This document shows positions 1 to 8,531 of a stretch of DNA of 64,000 nucleotides, one piece after another. The notes below the pieces were generated by a model that was not told where the DNA came from, searched no databases, and was given only the letters and a program-made list of their open reading frames with translations. The stretch lies in NCBI GenBank assembly GCA_963844175.1, contig CAWJNE010000021.1:812091-876090 (forward strand), read 5' to 3'. This DNA is from JALZMG01 sp963844175. Its GTDB lineage: Bacteria; Actinomycetota; Acidimicrobiia; Acidimicrobiales; Ilumatobacteraceae. Position 1 is the stretch's first letter; every line of letters begins with the position of its first letter. A program made the position numbers and the translations under genes.

Positions 1-908
1 AGTGGCTCCGCGCCGACGAACGTGTCGAGGCCGCGGCCATGCTGCGCGGCACCGACGTGCACATCGGCGACGAGGTCGCCTGGATCCAGGCGCTGGCCCC
101 GATCGACGGCATCGATGCCGTCATCCCGGCGGTGGCGACGAGTGGCCGCCTGCCCGAGGGGGCCGACGAGATCGCCCTCGGTTCGGTCACGATGGCCGAT
201 CAGGGCATCGCGATCGGCGACAAGATCGAGGTGACGACCGCTGGCCCAGCGCCGGTGACGAGGAAGGTCACGGTGGTCGGTACGACGGTGGTCAACGACA
301 CGGTTGAGAACAACGCCGGCCGCGGCGGGGTGATCGCGGCCGAGTGGATCGAGGCCAACGAGCCGACGGCGACCCCCAACCACTTCGGCGTCACGCTGGT
401 CCCCGGCACGGACGTCGAGCAGTTCACCGAGGACCTACGCTCGGCCGCGCCCGGAGGCACCGTCCAAGGTCCCGTGCCCCAGGGCGGGATCCGCAACGTC
501 GAGCGCGTGCGCATCGTCCCGGTCCTGCTGGCACTGCTGGTCGGCGTGTTGGGCATCGCCTCGCTGGCCCACGCTCTCGTGCTCTCGGTGCGTCGTCAGC
601 GCAGCCAGCTGGCGATCCTCAAGAGCCTCGGCTTCCGCAGGGGGCAGGTGCGCGCCGCCGTCGCCTGGCACGCCACGGCGCTCGCGCTGTTGGCGGTGGT
701 GGTCGGCGTGCCACTGGGGATCGTCGCCGGGCGGTGGCTCTGGCGCGTCGTCGCCGACGAGCTCGGCGTGGCCAGTCCTCCCGACACCCCCGTGCTCTGG
801 CTGGTCGTGCTCCCGGTCGTGGCGATCGTGGCGGCCAACGCCGTCGCCCTCGTCCCGGGATGGGCGGCGGCGCGCACGCCGACCGCCGAGGCGCTGCGCT
901 CCGAGTAG
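1..908 (+). CDS. ABC transporter permease, FtsX type (C-terminal part)
   Basis: Open from the window edge (frame begins at base 3), so the N-terminus is missing. The visible part has an extracytoplasmic MacB/FtsX-like domain followed by three hydrophobic segments (about 530-590, 660-740 and 790-870) and the family-typical linker RRQRSQLAILKSLGFRRGQV after the first helix. It ends with a TPTAEALRSE tail usual for FtsX-like permeases. Such proteins couple an ATPase to lipoprotein, peptide or macrolide export, or to signalling. The substrate cannot be told, and the partner ATPase must lie upstream, outside the window. Confidence 0.85.
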   Translation, partial: WLRADERVEAAAMLRGTDVHIGDEVAWIQALAPIDGIDAVIPAVATSGRLPEGADEIALGSVTMADQGIAIGDKIEVTTAGPAPVTRKVTVVGTTVVNDTVENNAGRGGVIAAEWIEANEPTATPNHFGVTLVPGTDVEQFTEDLRSAAPGGTVQGPVPQGGIRNVERVRIVPVLLALLVGVLGIASLAHALVLSVRRQRSQLAILKSLGFRRGQVRAAVAWHATALALLAVVVGVPLGIVAGRWLWRVVADELGVASPPDTPVLWLVVLPVVAIVAANAVALVPGWAAARTPTAEALRSE

Positions 909-958
909 CGGCTCGACAGCCATCGGCCCTCGCTGCTCGGCGTCCTAACGTCGCCGGC

Positions 959-1978
959 ATGTCCGAGGCGCCGAGGATCGACTTCCCGCACCGCGCGCCC
1001 AACGCCCTCCAATCGTTGCTGCGGCGGTTGACGATGGCCGTCGGGATCATCGTCGTCATCGCCCTGCTGACGTGGCTCGGTCGCGACGGTTACGCGGACG
1101 CCGACGGGACGCCGGTCTCGCCGCTCGACGCGATCTACTACGCAACGGTCACGGCGACGACCACCGGCTACGGCGACATCGCTCCGGTCGGGGCGGCGGC
1201 CCGGGCGGTGACGGCGTTCGTGGTGACGCCGCTGCGCATCCTGTTCCTCATCGTCCTCGTCGGCACGACGCTCGAGTTGCTCACCGAGCGCTTCCGTCGA
1301 GCCCGTACCGAGTCAAGTTGGAGGTCGCGAGTGAGCCAGCACACGATCGTCGTCGGGTACGGCACCATGGGGCGAGCCGCCGTCGAAGCACTGTTCGCCA
1401 ACGGCACCGCTCGGGACGACGTGGTCGTCATCGACCGGCTCGCAGACGCTGTGGCTGACGCCGGCCAGGCCGGGCTCGTCGGCATCGTCGCCGACGCGAC
1501 GCGCACGTCGACGTGGCGCCAGGCTCGACTCGACAAGGCACGAGCCGTCGTCGTGACGTGCAACCGGGATGACACGGCTGCGCTCGTGACCTTGACCGTC
1601 CGTGAGCTCAACGAGTCGGTGCGCATCTCTGTGGCCGTCCGCGAGGAGGAGAACGCTCATCTCCTCGCCCAGTCGGGCGCCACGACGGTGGTGCTGTCGT
1701 CGGAAGCCGCTGGCCGGCTCATCGGGCTCTCGACGCAGGTGCCCGGAGCCATCGGCGTCCTGGAGGACCTCCTCGTGGCGGGCAACGGACTCGACCTCAC
1801 CGAACGGACGGTGGACGCCGACGAGATCGGCGGTCCACCGGACGAAGCCCGATGCGTCGGCCGGCCCATCGCCATCGTGCGAGGCGCAGCCCGCATCTCG
1901 TTCGACGATCCCGCGTTCGAGCGAGTGCAGCCGGGCGACATCGTCGTGTCGCTGGCGGGGGCCGTCAGACCCGGCTGA
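959..1978 (+). CDS. Potassium channel with RCK/TrkA domains
   Basis: 339 residues. An N-terminal two-helix ion-channel module has the selectivity filter TTTGYGD near residue 70. A TrkA-N Rossmann domain follows, with the nucleotide signature VVGYGTMG near residue 130 and the acidic strand-end VVVID. A C-terminal TrkA-C-like region comes last. This matches bacterial RCK-gated K+ channels such as MthK or Kch, acting in the inner membrane with a cytosolic gating ring. ATG at 959 is chosen because it directly precedes the hydrophilic leader and first helix. It stands alone on its strand between the permease and the DUF3565 gene. Confidence 0.9.
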   Translation: MSEAPRIDFPHRAPNALQSLLRRLTMAVGIIVVIALLTWLGRDGYADADGTPVSPLDAIYYATVTATTTGYGDIAPVGAAARAVTAFVVTPLRILFLIVLVGTTLELLTERFRRARTESSWRSRVSQHTIVVGYGTMGRAAVEALFANGTARDDVVVIDRLADAVADAGQAGLVGIVADATRTSTWRQARLDKARAVVVTCNRDDTAALVTLTVRELNESVRISVAVREEENAHLLAQSGATTVVLSSEAAGRLIGLSTQVPGAIGVLEDLLVAGNGLDLTERTVDADEIGGPPDEARCVGRPIAIVRGAARISFDDPAFERVQPGDIVVSLAGAVRPG

Positions 1979-2039
1979 CGGGAGCGCCACACTGAGGACC
2001 GCGACGCGCACCGCTGACTGAAGAGAGGACACCCCCGTC

Positions 2040-2624
2040 GTGATCCGCACGATCGACCAGTTCCGCCAGGACGCCGAAGGTGACTGGATCGCCGAACTGT
2101 CGTGCCTTCACACTCAGCACGTTCGTCACCGTCCACCGTTCGTCGATCGTCCCTGGGTGACGACGGTGCCCGGTCGCGAGGCGCACATCGGCACCGAACT
2201 CAACTGCCCGCTGTGCGACCGGGCCGAGCTACCTGAGCGGTTGCGAGTAGCTCGAACTGCTGGACCCTTTGACGCCGACAGCGTTCCAGCCGGGCTGCTC
2301 GGCGTCCACCGTGTCGCTGACCGGACATGGGCCCAGCTGCAGGTCCACGAAGGATCGCTGCGCTTCGCCATGGACACGAATCCGCCCCTCGATCGGGTCC
2401 TCGCAGCCGGCGAGGTCCAGCCCATCCCGCCAGCAGTCGACCATGCCCTCACCGTCGACGGACCCGTGAGGTTCAGCGTCGACTTCCTCATCCGAACGGC
2501 GGAGTCCGGCCCGTTGAACGCTCCGCCGATCCGAGCCTTGTCACGGAGCACCGCTGGTGGTGGTATTGGGGTTGCCCTATTCACCGCCGAGGGAGGCCCC
2601 GATGAGCTGGACGATGCAGGGTGA
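2040..2624 (+). CDS. DUF3565 + DUF1971 (TehB-like cupin) fusion protein
   Basis: 194 residues from a GTG with AGAGAGGA about 10 bases upstream. The N-terminal 65 residues match DUF3565 (ELSCLHTQHVRHRPP, then NCPLC, a putative metal-binding Cys/His set). The central part matches the DUF1971/tellurite-resistance small cupin (VRFSVDF near the end). DUF3565 and DUF1971 are often adjacent in genomes; here they are fused. The last about 20 codons overlap the start of the DUF1326 gene, so translation is probably coupled. The function is unknown; a metal or redox-stress role is only suggested by the family names. Confidence 0.8.
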   Translation: MIRTIDQFRQDAEGDWIAELSCLHTQHVRHRPPFVDRPWVTTVPGREAHIGTELNCPLCDRAELPERLRVARTAGPFDADSVPAGLLGVHRVADRTWAQLQVHEGSLRFAMDTNPPLDRVLAAGEVQPIPPAVDHALTVDGPVRFSVDFLIRTAESGPLNAPPIRALSRSTAGGGIGVALFTAEGGPDELDDAG

Positions 2625-3204
2625 GTTCTTCGAGAACTGCTCGTGCGATGCGATCTGCCCTTGTACCTGGTCGAACATGGCCCGCCCGGCCACGTACGAC
2701 GACTGCCGGTTTGCGCTTGCGTTCCAGGTGGAGCGAGGTGAGATCGAGGGAACGGACGTGTCGGGTCGCACCTTTGTGCTCGTCGCTCAGACGCCACGGC
2801 TGATGCCTGAGGGCAACTGGAAGCTCGGGATCCTCGTCGACGACGGCGCCAGCGCAGAGCAGGTGGACGCACTCGGACGGGTGCTCGGGGGAGGCTTGGG
2901 TGGCCCGCCGGCGGCGGTTGCGCCGTTCCTGGGCGAGTTCCTCGGCATCGAACAGGTGCCGATCACCATCACCAACGACGGTCGCCGGCACCACGTCCAG
3001 GCCGGCCAAGCGATCGACTACTCCGGTGAGCGGATGCTCACCCCCGACGGCGACGCGGTGTCCCTGACCAACATCGTCGTGCACCCCGCCGGCCCCACCC
3101 TGGGTCTCGCTCCCGTGGACCGCGTGAGCAACAACGCTTTCGGCATCGACTGGAGCGGCGAAGGCCGCAGCGGTTTCGCCAACAGGTTCGCCTGGGCGGC
3201 GTAA
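2602..3204 (+). CDS. DUF1326 domain protein
   Basis: 200 residues. Starting at ATG 2602 (GAGGGAGG 6 bases upstream) gives the canonical DUF1326 N-terminus MSWTMQGEFFENCSCDAICP, with its conserved CxCxxxCPC-type cysteine cluster. An upstream in-frame ATG at 2557 is less likely. The gene overlaps the preceding one by 23 bases, and its stop shares bases with the next ATG (TAATG). DUF1326 and DUF2182 genes are commonly neighbours, so a joint function in metal or thiol chemistry is plausible, but no activity is known. Confidence 0.85.
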   Translation: MSWTMQGEFFENCSCDAICPCTWSNMARPATYDDCRFALAFQVERGEIEGTDVSGRTFVLVAQTPRLMPEGNWKLGILVDDGASAEQVDALGRVLGGGLGGPPAAVAPFLGEFLGIEQVPITITNDGRRHHVQAGQAIDYSGERMLTPDGDAVSLTNIVVHPAGPTLGLAPVDRVSNNAFGIDWSGEGRSGFANRFAWAA

Positions 3205-4071
3205 TGGCCGACGTGGCGGAGGCGGTACGTCCGCTCCCGCGGCGCGCCCGACTGCCCGCATCGGGCGTGGTGTTGGTCGCGCTCGCCGCCTTGGCGTGGG
3301 CCGGCACCATCGCCTGGGCGAACAGCCGCGACATGTCCGCCATGCCGGGCACGATGGGCCTCGGGCTGGGCGAGTTCGTGGCCATGTGGGCGTTGATGAT
3401 GACGGCGATGATGCTGCCGTCGGTCTGGCCGTTCGTCGCCGTGTACGAGCGCACCATTCGAGTCCACCGCCTTGCCCGCCTCGGTGCGCTCGGCGGCGGG
3501 TACCTGCTGGCATGGGCGCTGGTCGGCGTCGCCGCATTCGGCGTGGCATGGGTGTTCGGGGAGCTGGCGGCGGATCGTCCCGGTCTGGCCCGCGTGGTGG
3601 CGGTGGCGGCGTTTGCTGCGCTCGGCATCTACCAGTTGACGCCGCTCAAGTTTCGCTGCCTCAGCCACTGCCGCTCCCCGCTCGCCCACCTGCTCCACTA
3701 CACCTCGTTCAAAGGACCGCTCCGCGACCTCCGAGCGGGCATCGAACACGGCCTGTACTGCCTCGGGTGCTGCTGGGCCCTCATGCTCGTGCTCGTCGCC
3801 TTCGGTGTGATGAACCTGCTCGCCATGATCGGCATCGCGGTCGTCATCGCCATCGAGAAGGTGTGGCGCTTCGGTGAGATGTTTGCTCGCGTTGATCGGC
3901 GTGAGCGCTCTGCTCTACGCCGCGTTGGTCGGCATCGAGCCATCCTTTGCACCGGGTCTCGATCCCGGCGGGATCATGCACGACGACATGGAGATGGACG
4001 ACGATGTGGAGGCACCCGTCCCAGCCGTCGAGCACGACCAGATGGTTGGGGAGATGCCTGCGGAGCCGTAG
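3204..4071 (+). pseudogene. DUF2182 membrane metal-binding protein, frameshifted
   Basis: Starts by TAATG overlap with the DUF1326 stop. The first frame gives the DUF2182 family: several membrane helices, MWALMMTAMMLPSVWPF, KFRCLSHCRSP and GLYCLGCCWALM, whose Cys and Met residues are candidate metal ligands. Near base 3885 the frame is lost. The expected C-terminus (LIGVSALLYAALVGIEPSF, then an acidic His/Met-rich tail) continues in another frame to 4071. A single-base indel separates the two parts, and the unshifted frame runs on as low-complexity Arg-rich nonsense. It is either a sequencing error or a gene that has just lost its last helix. Confidence 0.8.
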
Positions 4072-4234
4072 CGGCGAGGTGGGCACGCGCCACACGCAGC
4101 GCGTGTCGCGATGTCGTCCTGTCGGCCGACCCGGGCCCCAGCCAGGGCGAGCAGGGTGGTCGCGTGCGGTTGACGGCCCGCGCAGGACCATCGACGCTTC
4201 CACCCGATCAGCGCGGCGTGGCAGCGTGGGTGTC

Positions 4235-5134
4235 ATGAGAGACCGGTTCGCGGTGCGCACCGTTCGTGTGCATGGTCATGCGGTCGGATACCGCAGGGCG
4301 GGCCGAGGCGAGGCCGTCGTGCTGATCCACGGGCTGGCGGGTAGCTCGCGTACGTGGAAGGACGTCATGCCGGCGCTCTCGCGGACGAATGACGTCCTCG
4401 CTCCCGACCTGATGGGTCACGGGGACTCGGCGAAGCCGATGGGTGACTACTCGCTGGGCGCCCACGCCAGCGGGCTGCGGGACCTGCTCGCCACGCTCGA
4501 TGTTCCGAGCGCGACCGTGGTCGGTCACTCCTTCGGCGGTGGGGTGGCGATGCAGCTCGCCTACCAACACCCGGAGCTGTGCGACCGACTGGTGCTCGTC
4601 AGCAGTGGCGGTCTCGGCCGCGAGGTGAGCTGGCTGCTCCGCATCCTTTCGCTGCCGCTCGCCGAGCAGCTGATGCCCGTCCTGTTCCCGCGGTGGGTCG
4701 CCGATCGGGGCGGCGACGTGAGCAGGTTCCTGCGGCGCCGCGGGTTCGAGGCGCCGCGGCTGGGTGAGATGTTGCGCGCCTACAGCTCGCTGGCCGGAGC
4801 CGAGAACCGCAAGGCGTTCGTGCGCACGATGCGGACCGTGATCGAGCCGCACGGCCAGAACGTCAGCGCCCTCGATCGGCTCTACCTCGCGTCCCACCTC
4901 CCGACGTTGATCGTGTGGGGCGATCGCGACCGGATCATCCCGCCCGCCCACGCCCGGGCTGCGCACGAGGCGATCCCCGGGAGCCGGCTCGAGATCCTCC
5001 ACGGAATCGGTCACTTCCCCCACGTCGAGGCACCCGACCGCTTCGTCGCCGTGCTCAGTGACTTCCTCGCCACCACCGAGCCGGGGAGCACGTCCGGCCC
5101 GTCACTCCACGAGATCCTCAGCTCCCGCCGGTAG
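4235..5134 (+). CDS. Alpha/beta-fold hydrolase
   Basis: 299 residues with the full alpha/beta hydrolase signature: oxyanion HGLAGSS near residue 33, nucleophile elbow GHSFGG (Ser99), the acid in WGDRD and the His in GIGHFPHVEAP. This layout is typical of esterases, haloperoxidase-like enzymes and meta-cleavage hydrolases. The substrate is unknown. There is no signal peptide. ATG 4235 is chosen over a longer upstream extension because upstream codons give Arg-rich, unconserved sequence. It converges with the oxidase gene that follows. Confidence 0.8.
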   Translation: MRDRFAVRTVRVHGHAVGYRRAGRGEAVVLIHGLAGSSRTWKDVMPALSRTNDVLAPDLMGHGDSAKPMGDYSLGAHASGLRDLLATLDVPSATVVGHSFGGGVAMQLAYQHPELCDRLVLVSSGGLGREVSWLLRILSLPLAEQLMPVLFPRWVADRGGDVSRFLRRRGFEAPRLGEMLRAYSSLAGAENRKAFVRTMRTVIEPHGQNVSALDRLYLASHLPTLIVWGDRDRIIPPAHARAAHEAIPGSRLEILHGIGHFPHVEAPDRFVAVLSDFLATTEPGSTSGPSLHEILSSRR

Positions 5135-5192
5135 GCCGGCGGACGCCCTTCCAGCATCGGCGCGTCGCGACGACGGGATCGGCGACCCGTGG

Positions 5193-6359
5193 TCAGCCGA
5201 CGCTGCGGAGAGCGTCGGGGGTGAGGTGGTCGATGGTCGGGTAGCCGTCGATGGCCATGGTGAGGTCGGTCTCGGCGAGCAGGCACCGCAGCACGTGCTC
5301 GATGCCGGCTTGACCGCCGACCGCGAGGCCGTAGGCGTAGGGACGGCCGATGGCGACGGCGCGGGCGCCGAGGGCGAGGGCTTTGACGACGTCGGCGCCG
5401 CTGCGGACGCCGGAATCGAACACGACCGGGGCGTCGCCGGCGGCGCTGCTGATGTCGGGAAGGCAGTCGAGCGCCGGGAGGCCACCGTTGGCCTGGCGGC
5501 CGCCGTGGGTCGAGCACCAGATCCCGTCGACGCCGGCATCGATCGCGCGGCGGGCGTCGTCGGGATGGCAGACGCCTTTCAGCAGGAGGGGCAGTGAGGT
5601 GAGCGACCGCAGCCAGGCGAGGTCGTCCCAGGAGAGGCGTGGGTTGCTGAAGGTCATCGCCCACAGACCGGTGGCGGCTTGGAGGTCGTCTTCGGGCGGC
5701 ACAGCAAGTTTGCTGCGGAACACCGGGTCCGAGAAGTAGTTGGCGAGGCACAGCCCTTTGAGCTGCGGGAAGCTGCCGATGGAGAGGTCGCGGGGTCGCC
5801 ATCCGAGGGTGAGGGTGTCGAGCGTGACGACGATGGCCCGGTAGCCGGCGGTCTCGGCTCGCCGCACGAAGCTCTCGGTCAGGTCGCGGTCGTTCGGTGG
5901 GTACAACTGGAACCATCCGATGCCGTCGCCGAGCGCGGCCGCGACGTCCTCCATCGGGTCCTCCATCAACGTCGAGGCGACCATCGGAACGCCGCTGGCG
6001 GCGGCGGCCCGCGCGGTGAGCAGGTCGCCGTGGCCGTCGGGGTCGCAGAGTGCGATGACGCCGACCGGTGCGAGCAGCAGCGGCGTCGGCAGCCGGGTGC
6101 CGAACAGCTCGACGGAGAGGTCGCGTTCGGCGGCACCGGCCAACACCCGTGGTACGAGCCCCCAGCGCTCGAACGCGGCGACGTTGGCCCGCTGCGTGTG
6201 CTCGTCGCCGGCGCCGCCAGCGACGTAGGACCACATCTCCGGCGGCATCACCGCCTCGGCGCGCCGCTCCAGCTCGGCGTAGGTCATCGGCAACTGCGGC
6301 ACCTCGCCGGTCAGGCCGGCCAGATAGATCGACAGCTGCCAGTCACCGTGGTTGCCCAT
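5193..6359 (-). CDS. FMN-dependent alpha-hydroxy acid oxidase, lactate 2-monooxygenase-like
   Basis: 388 residues, close in length to mycobacterial lactate 2-monooxygenase and recognisable along its length (YVAGGAGDEHTQRANV, LYPPNDRDLTESFVRRAE, GWRPRDLSI). It binds FMN. The catalytic base is His285 in CSTHGGRQANGG, with Lys261 before it and the phosphate-binding GADVVKALALGARAVAIGRP near the C-terminus. Family enzymes oxidise L-lactate, to acetate and CO2 in the monooxygenase branch. The usual Asn of SNHGGRQ is Thr here. It sits alone, convergent with the upstream hydrolase. Confidence 0.85.
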   Translation of the reverse strand: MGNHGDWQLSIYLAGLTGEVPQLPMTYAELERRAEAVMPPEMWSYVAGGAGDEHTQRANVAAFERWGLVPRVLAGAAERDLSVELFGTRLPTPLLLAPVGVIALCDPDGHGDLLTARAAAASGVPMVASTLMEDPMEDVAAALGDGIGWFQLYPPNDRDLTESFVRRAETAGYRAIVVTLDTLTLGWRPRDLSIGSFPQLKGLCLANYFSDPVFRSKLAVPPEDDLQAATGLWAMTFSNPRLSWDDLAWLRSLTSLPLLLKGVCHPDDARRAIDAGVDGIWCSTHGGRQANGGLPALDCLPDISSAAGDAPVVFDSGVRSGADVVKALALGARAVAIGRPYAYGLAVGGQAGIEHVLRCLLAETDLTMAIDGYPTIDHLTPDALRSVG

Positions 6360-6434
6360 GCCGTCATCCTCGCGGCAGCGAGTGGGTCGGCGATGCCCTC
6401 GAGGATCGTCCTCAGCCCGAGCTCGAACCCGGCT

Positions 6435-6854
6435 TCAGCGAGCGCCGAGGGCCCGCCTCATGACCTCGGTCGCCGGCCAGCCGGCCGGCATGGCGGCGAC
6501 GTCTTGCTGCCAACGTGGGACGTTGTCGGCAGTCGCCGTCGTCGTGGCAGCGTCCAGGGCGCGACCCATCACCTCGGTTGCCGGCCAGCCTGCCGGCATG
6601 GCGGCCACGTCTTGCTGCCAGCGTGGCACCTCGCCGACGGTCGCGGTCGGTGCCTCGGCGCCGCGCCGCATGACCTCGGTCGCCGGCCAGCCGGCGGGCA
6701 TCCTCGAGGCGGTCTCGGCGAGTCTCGCTTGACTGTCGGCCGCTGGTTCGTCGTTGTTCGGTGCCGCGCTCGCCGCGGTGTGCGCTGCGGTACCGAGCAC
6801 CGCTGCGATCAGCACGCCTGAGCAGGTCCGTCGGCACCAGTGGTTCTTCTTCAT
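6435..6854 (-). CDS. Secreted protein with three MPAGWPATEVM repeats
   Basis: 139 residues from ATG 6854, preceded by AGGAGG. A Sec-type signal (MKKNHWCRR, hydrophobic core VLIAAVLGTAA, likely cut near ASA-A at about 31) is followed by a short charged linker. The motif MPAGWPATEVM then occurs three times (residues 52, 86 and 122), with spacers that repeat WQQDVAA. I do not recognise a family. The regular 34- and 36-residue spacing, and motif conservation beside variable Ala/Thr-rich linkers, suggest either a small structural repeat or a precursor releasing several copies of one peptide. No modification or export enzyme is adjacent. Confidence 0.7.
   Translation of the reverse strand: MKKNHWCRRTCSGVLIAAVLGTAAHTAASAAPNNDEPAADSQARLAETASRMPAGWPATEVMRRGAEAPTATVGEVPRWQQDVAAMPAGWPATEVMGRALDAATTTATADNVPRWQQDVAAMPAGWPATEVMRRALGAR
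6453..6701 (-). repeat. Three tandem copies of a 13-codon motif within the secreted protein
   Basis: Copies at 6663-6701, 6561-6599 and 6453-6491 on the minus strand encode MPAGWPATEVM followed by RR, GR or RR. DNA identity is high but several synonymous changes are present, so the copies are not an assembly collapse artefact. Confidence 0.85.
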
Positions 6855-7133
6855 GGTTCTCCTCCTGAGTTGACAACACGATGGGCATCGATGAGGCACG
6901 GTGTCCGTGGCGAACGCACCAGGCAGTTGTGGTGCTCGTCACGCGGCCTCAACCGATGCCCATCTGTGCCCGACAGATCGAGACCTCAGGCCAGCGCTTC
7001 GCGGGCTCACGTCACCGGCCGGGTCCGACGCGTTGCGGACCGACTTCCCGCCCGGCTGCTGGATCGGCAGCGGGCTGCCCGACCCTGATCGGCGGCGCCG
7101 AAGCGCGCCGGCCGTCGGGCGTAGGTTCTCGCG

Positions 7134-8531
7134 GTGCGTCGTCTCGCAGTGGACCCGGTCGTGCGCGGCCGGCGGCACCTCGTGTTGCGCTACGGGGTGG
7201 GTGACCTGCGGTTCAGTACGAGCTACTGGTACGACGACGTCGACTTCGGCCAGTTGGAGGAGCGCTACGGCGAGGAGGCGATGCGGAAGGTGTACTTCCA
7301 CCTGCTCGCCTTCGAGGCCAACAAGGCGGGCAGCCTGGCGCCCACGGAGATCGACTGGGGGCCGTACTCCGATTTGCTCACCGATGCGTTCTGGGCGTGC
7401 TGGGAGACGCTGTTCCACAACGTGTGGGGCGTGTGGCGGCTGGAGAACGATCTGCCGGACTACTCGCTGCCGCGCCCGCCCGCCGCGCCGAGCGCCGCCA
7501 GCGCGGCCCGGGTGGAGGTCGCCGCGGGCGAGACCGAGCTGCTGTTCCTGTGCGGTGGCGGCAAGGACAGCCTCGCCGCCATGCGGCTACTCGAACGGGC
7601 TGGCATCGAGTACGACACCTTCATCTACTCCCACTCCACGTACGGGCGTGGCGAGCTGCAACACCGCCTCGTGGACGAGCTCGTCGCTCACTGCCGACCG
7701 CGGCGAACGCATCGCGCCTGGATCGTCGACGACGTGCTGGACGCACCGATCGGCGCGGTCTACCCGGAGCTCGGCATCCGACGCATCGTGGCAGCCGAGA
7801 CCGTGGCTTCGTACTGGACGGCGTTACCGGTCGCGCTGCAGCACGGGTACACCGAGGTCGGCCTGGGCATCACGAGGAGCACCGACGAGCACAACCTCGT
7901 CTGGGACCGCACCGGCGAGGAGATCAACTACCTGTGGGGCATGAGTGGGGCGGCCGAGCGGCTGCTCCACTCCTACGTGCGGGCCGAGCTGGTGTCGAAC
8001 ATGACGATGTTCCACCTGCTGCGGCCGATCTACGACGTGAACGTGTTCGCCCTCCTGCGCAACGACCTCGACGCCGTGCCGAGCACGCACTCGTGTGCCC
8101 AGCAGAAGCCGTGGTGCGGGCGGTGCGCCAAATGCATCTACGTGTGGATGAATTACGCGGCGTGGCTCCCGTCCGAGATCGTGGGCGCCACGGTCGAGAC
8201 CAATCTGTTCGACCTCCCCGAGAACCGCGCGATGTTGCGCAAGATGCTCGGCCTGGAGAGCTACAAGCCGACCGACTGCGTGGGCACCGTGCGCGAGGCG
8301 CGGCTGGCGTTCGCCATGTGCCGCGCCCGCGGCATCACCGGCCGCATCGCCGATGACATCGGTGTCGCCGACTTCCTGGCCGAAGCGCCGTCGACGATCG
8401 ACCACTACGGCGCGGTGACCCCTCCGGGTCCCGCCTACCCGCCCCGGCTCGTCGAGCCGATCGGCACGCTCCTCGAAGCGAGTGCCGTCGAGGCTGCCGA
8501 CTTCGCTCGACACGTGCTCGGCGACCGTTGA
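7134..8531 (+). CDS. PP-loop ATPase, candidate MurL-like UDP-MurNAc-L-Ala-L-Glu epimerase
   Basis: 465 residues from a GTG at 7134 with no clear ribosome site. The central P-loop-like motif LCGGGKDSLAAM (residues 139-150) marks the adenine-nucleotide alpha-hydrolase (PP-loop) fold. A Cys set (CAQQKPWCGRCAKC, about residue 323) could bind zinc. Length, the placing of the PP-loop after an about 140-residue N-domain, and the Cys cluster resemble MurL of Xanthomonas, which epimerises the terminal L-Glu of the UDP-MurNAc dipeptide using ATP. This assignment is from memory of the family and is tentative. Other PP-loop enzymes are possible, and no mur genes are near. Confidence 0.55.
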   Translation: MRRLAVDPVVRGRRHLVLRYGVGDLRFSTSYWYDDVDFGQLEERYGEEAMRKVYFHLLAFEANKAGSLAPTEIDWGPYSDLLTDAFWACWETLFHNVWGVWRLENDLPDYSLPRPPAAPSAASAARVEVAAGETELLFLCGGGKDSLAAMRLLERAGIEYDTFIYSHSTYGRGELQHRLVDELVAHCRPRRTHRAWIVDDVLDAPIGAVYPELGIRRIVAAETVASYWTALPVALQHGYTEVGLGITRSTDEHNLVWDRTGEEINYLWGMSGAAERLLHSYVRAELVSNMTMFHLLRPIYDVNVFALLRNDLDAVPSTHSCAQQKPWCGRCAKCIYVWMNYAAWLPSEIVGATVETNLFDLPENRAMLRKMLGLESYKPTDCVGTVREARLAFAMCRARGITGRIADDIGVADFLAEAPSTIDHYGAVTPPGPAYPPRLVEPIGTLLEASAVEAADFARHVLGDR

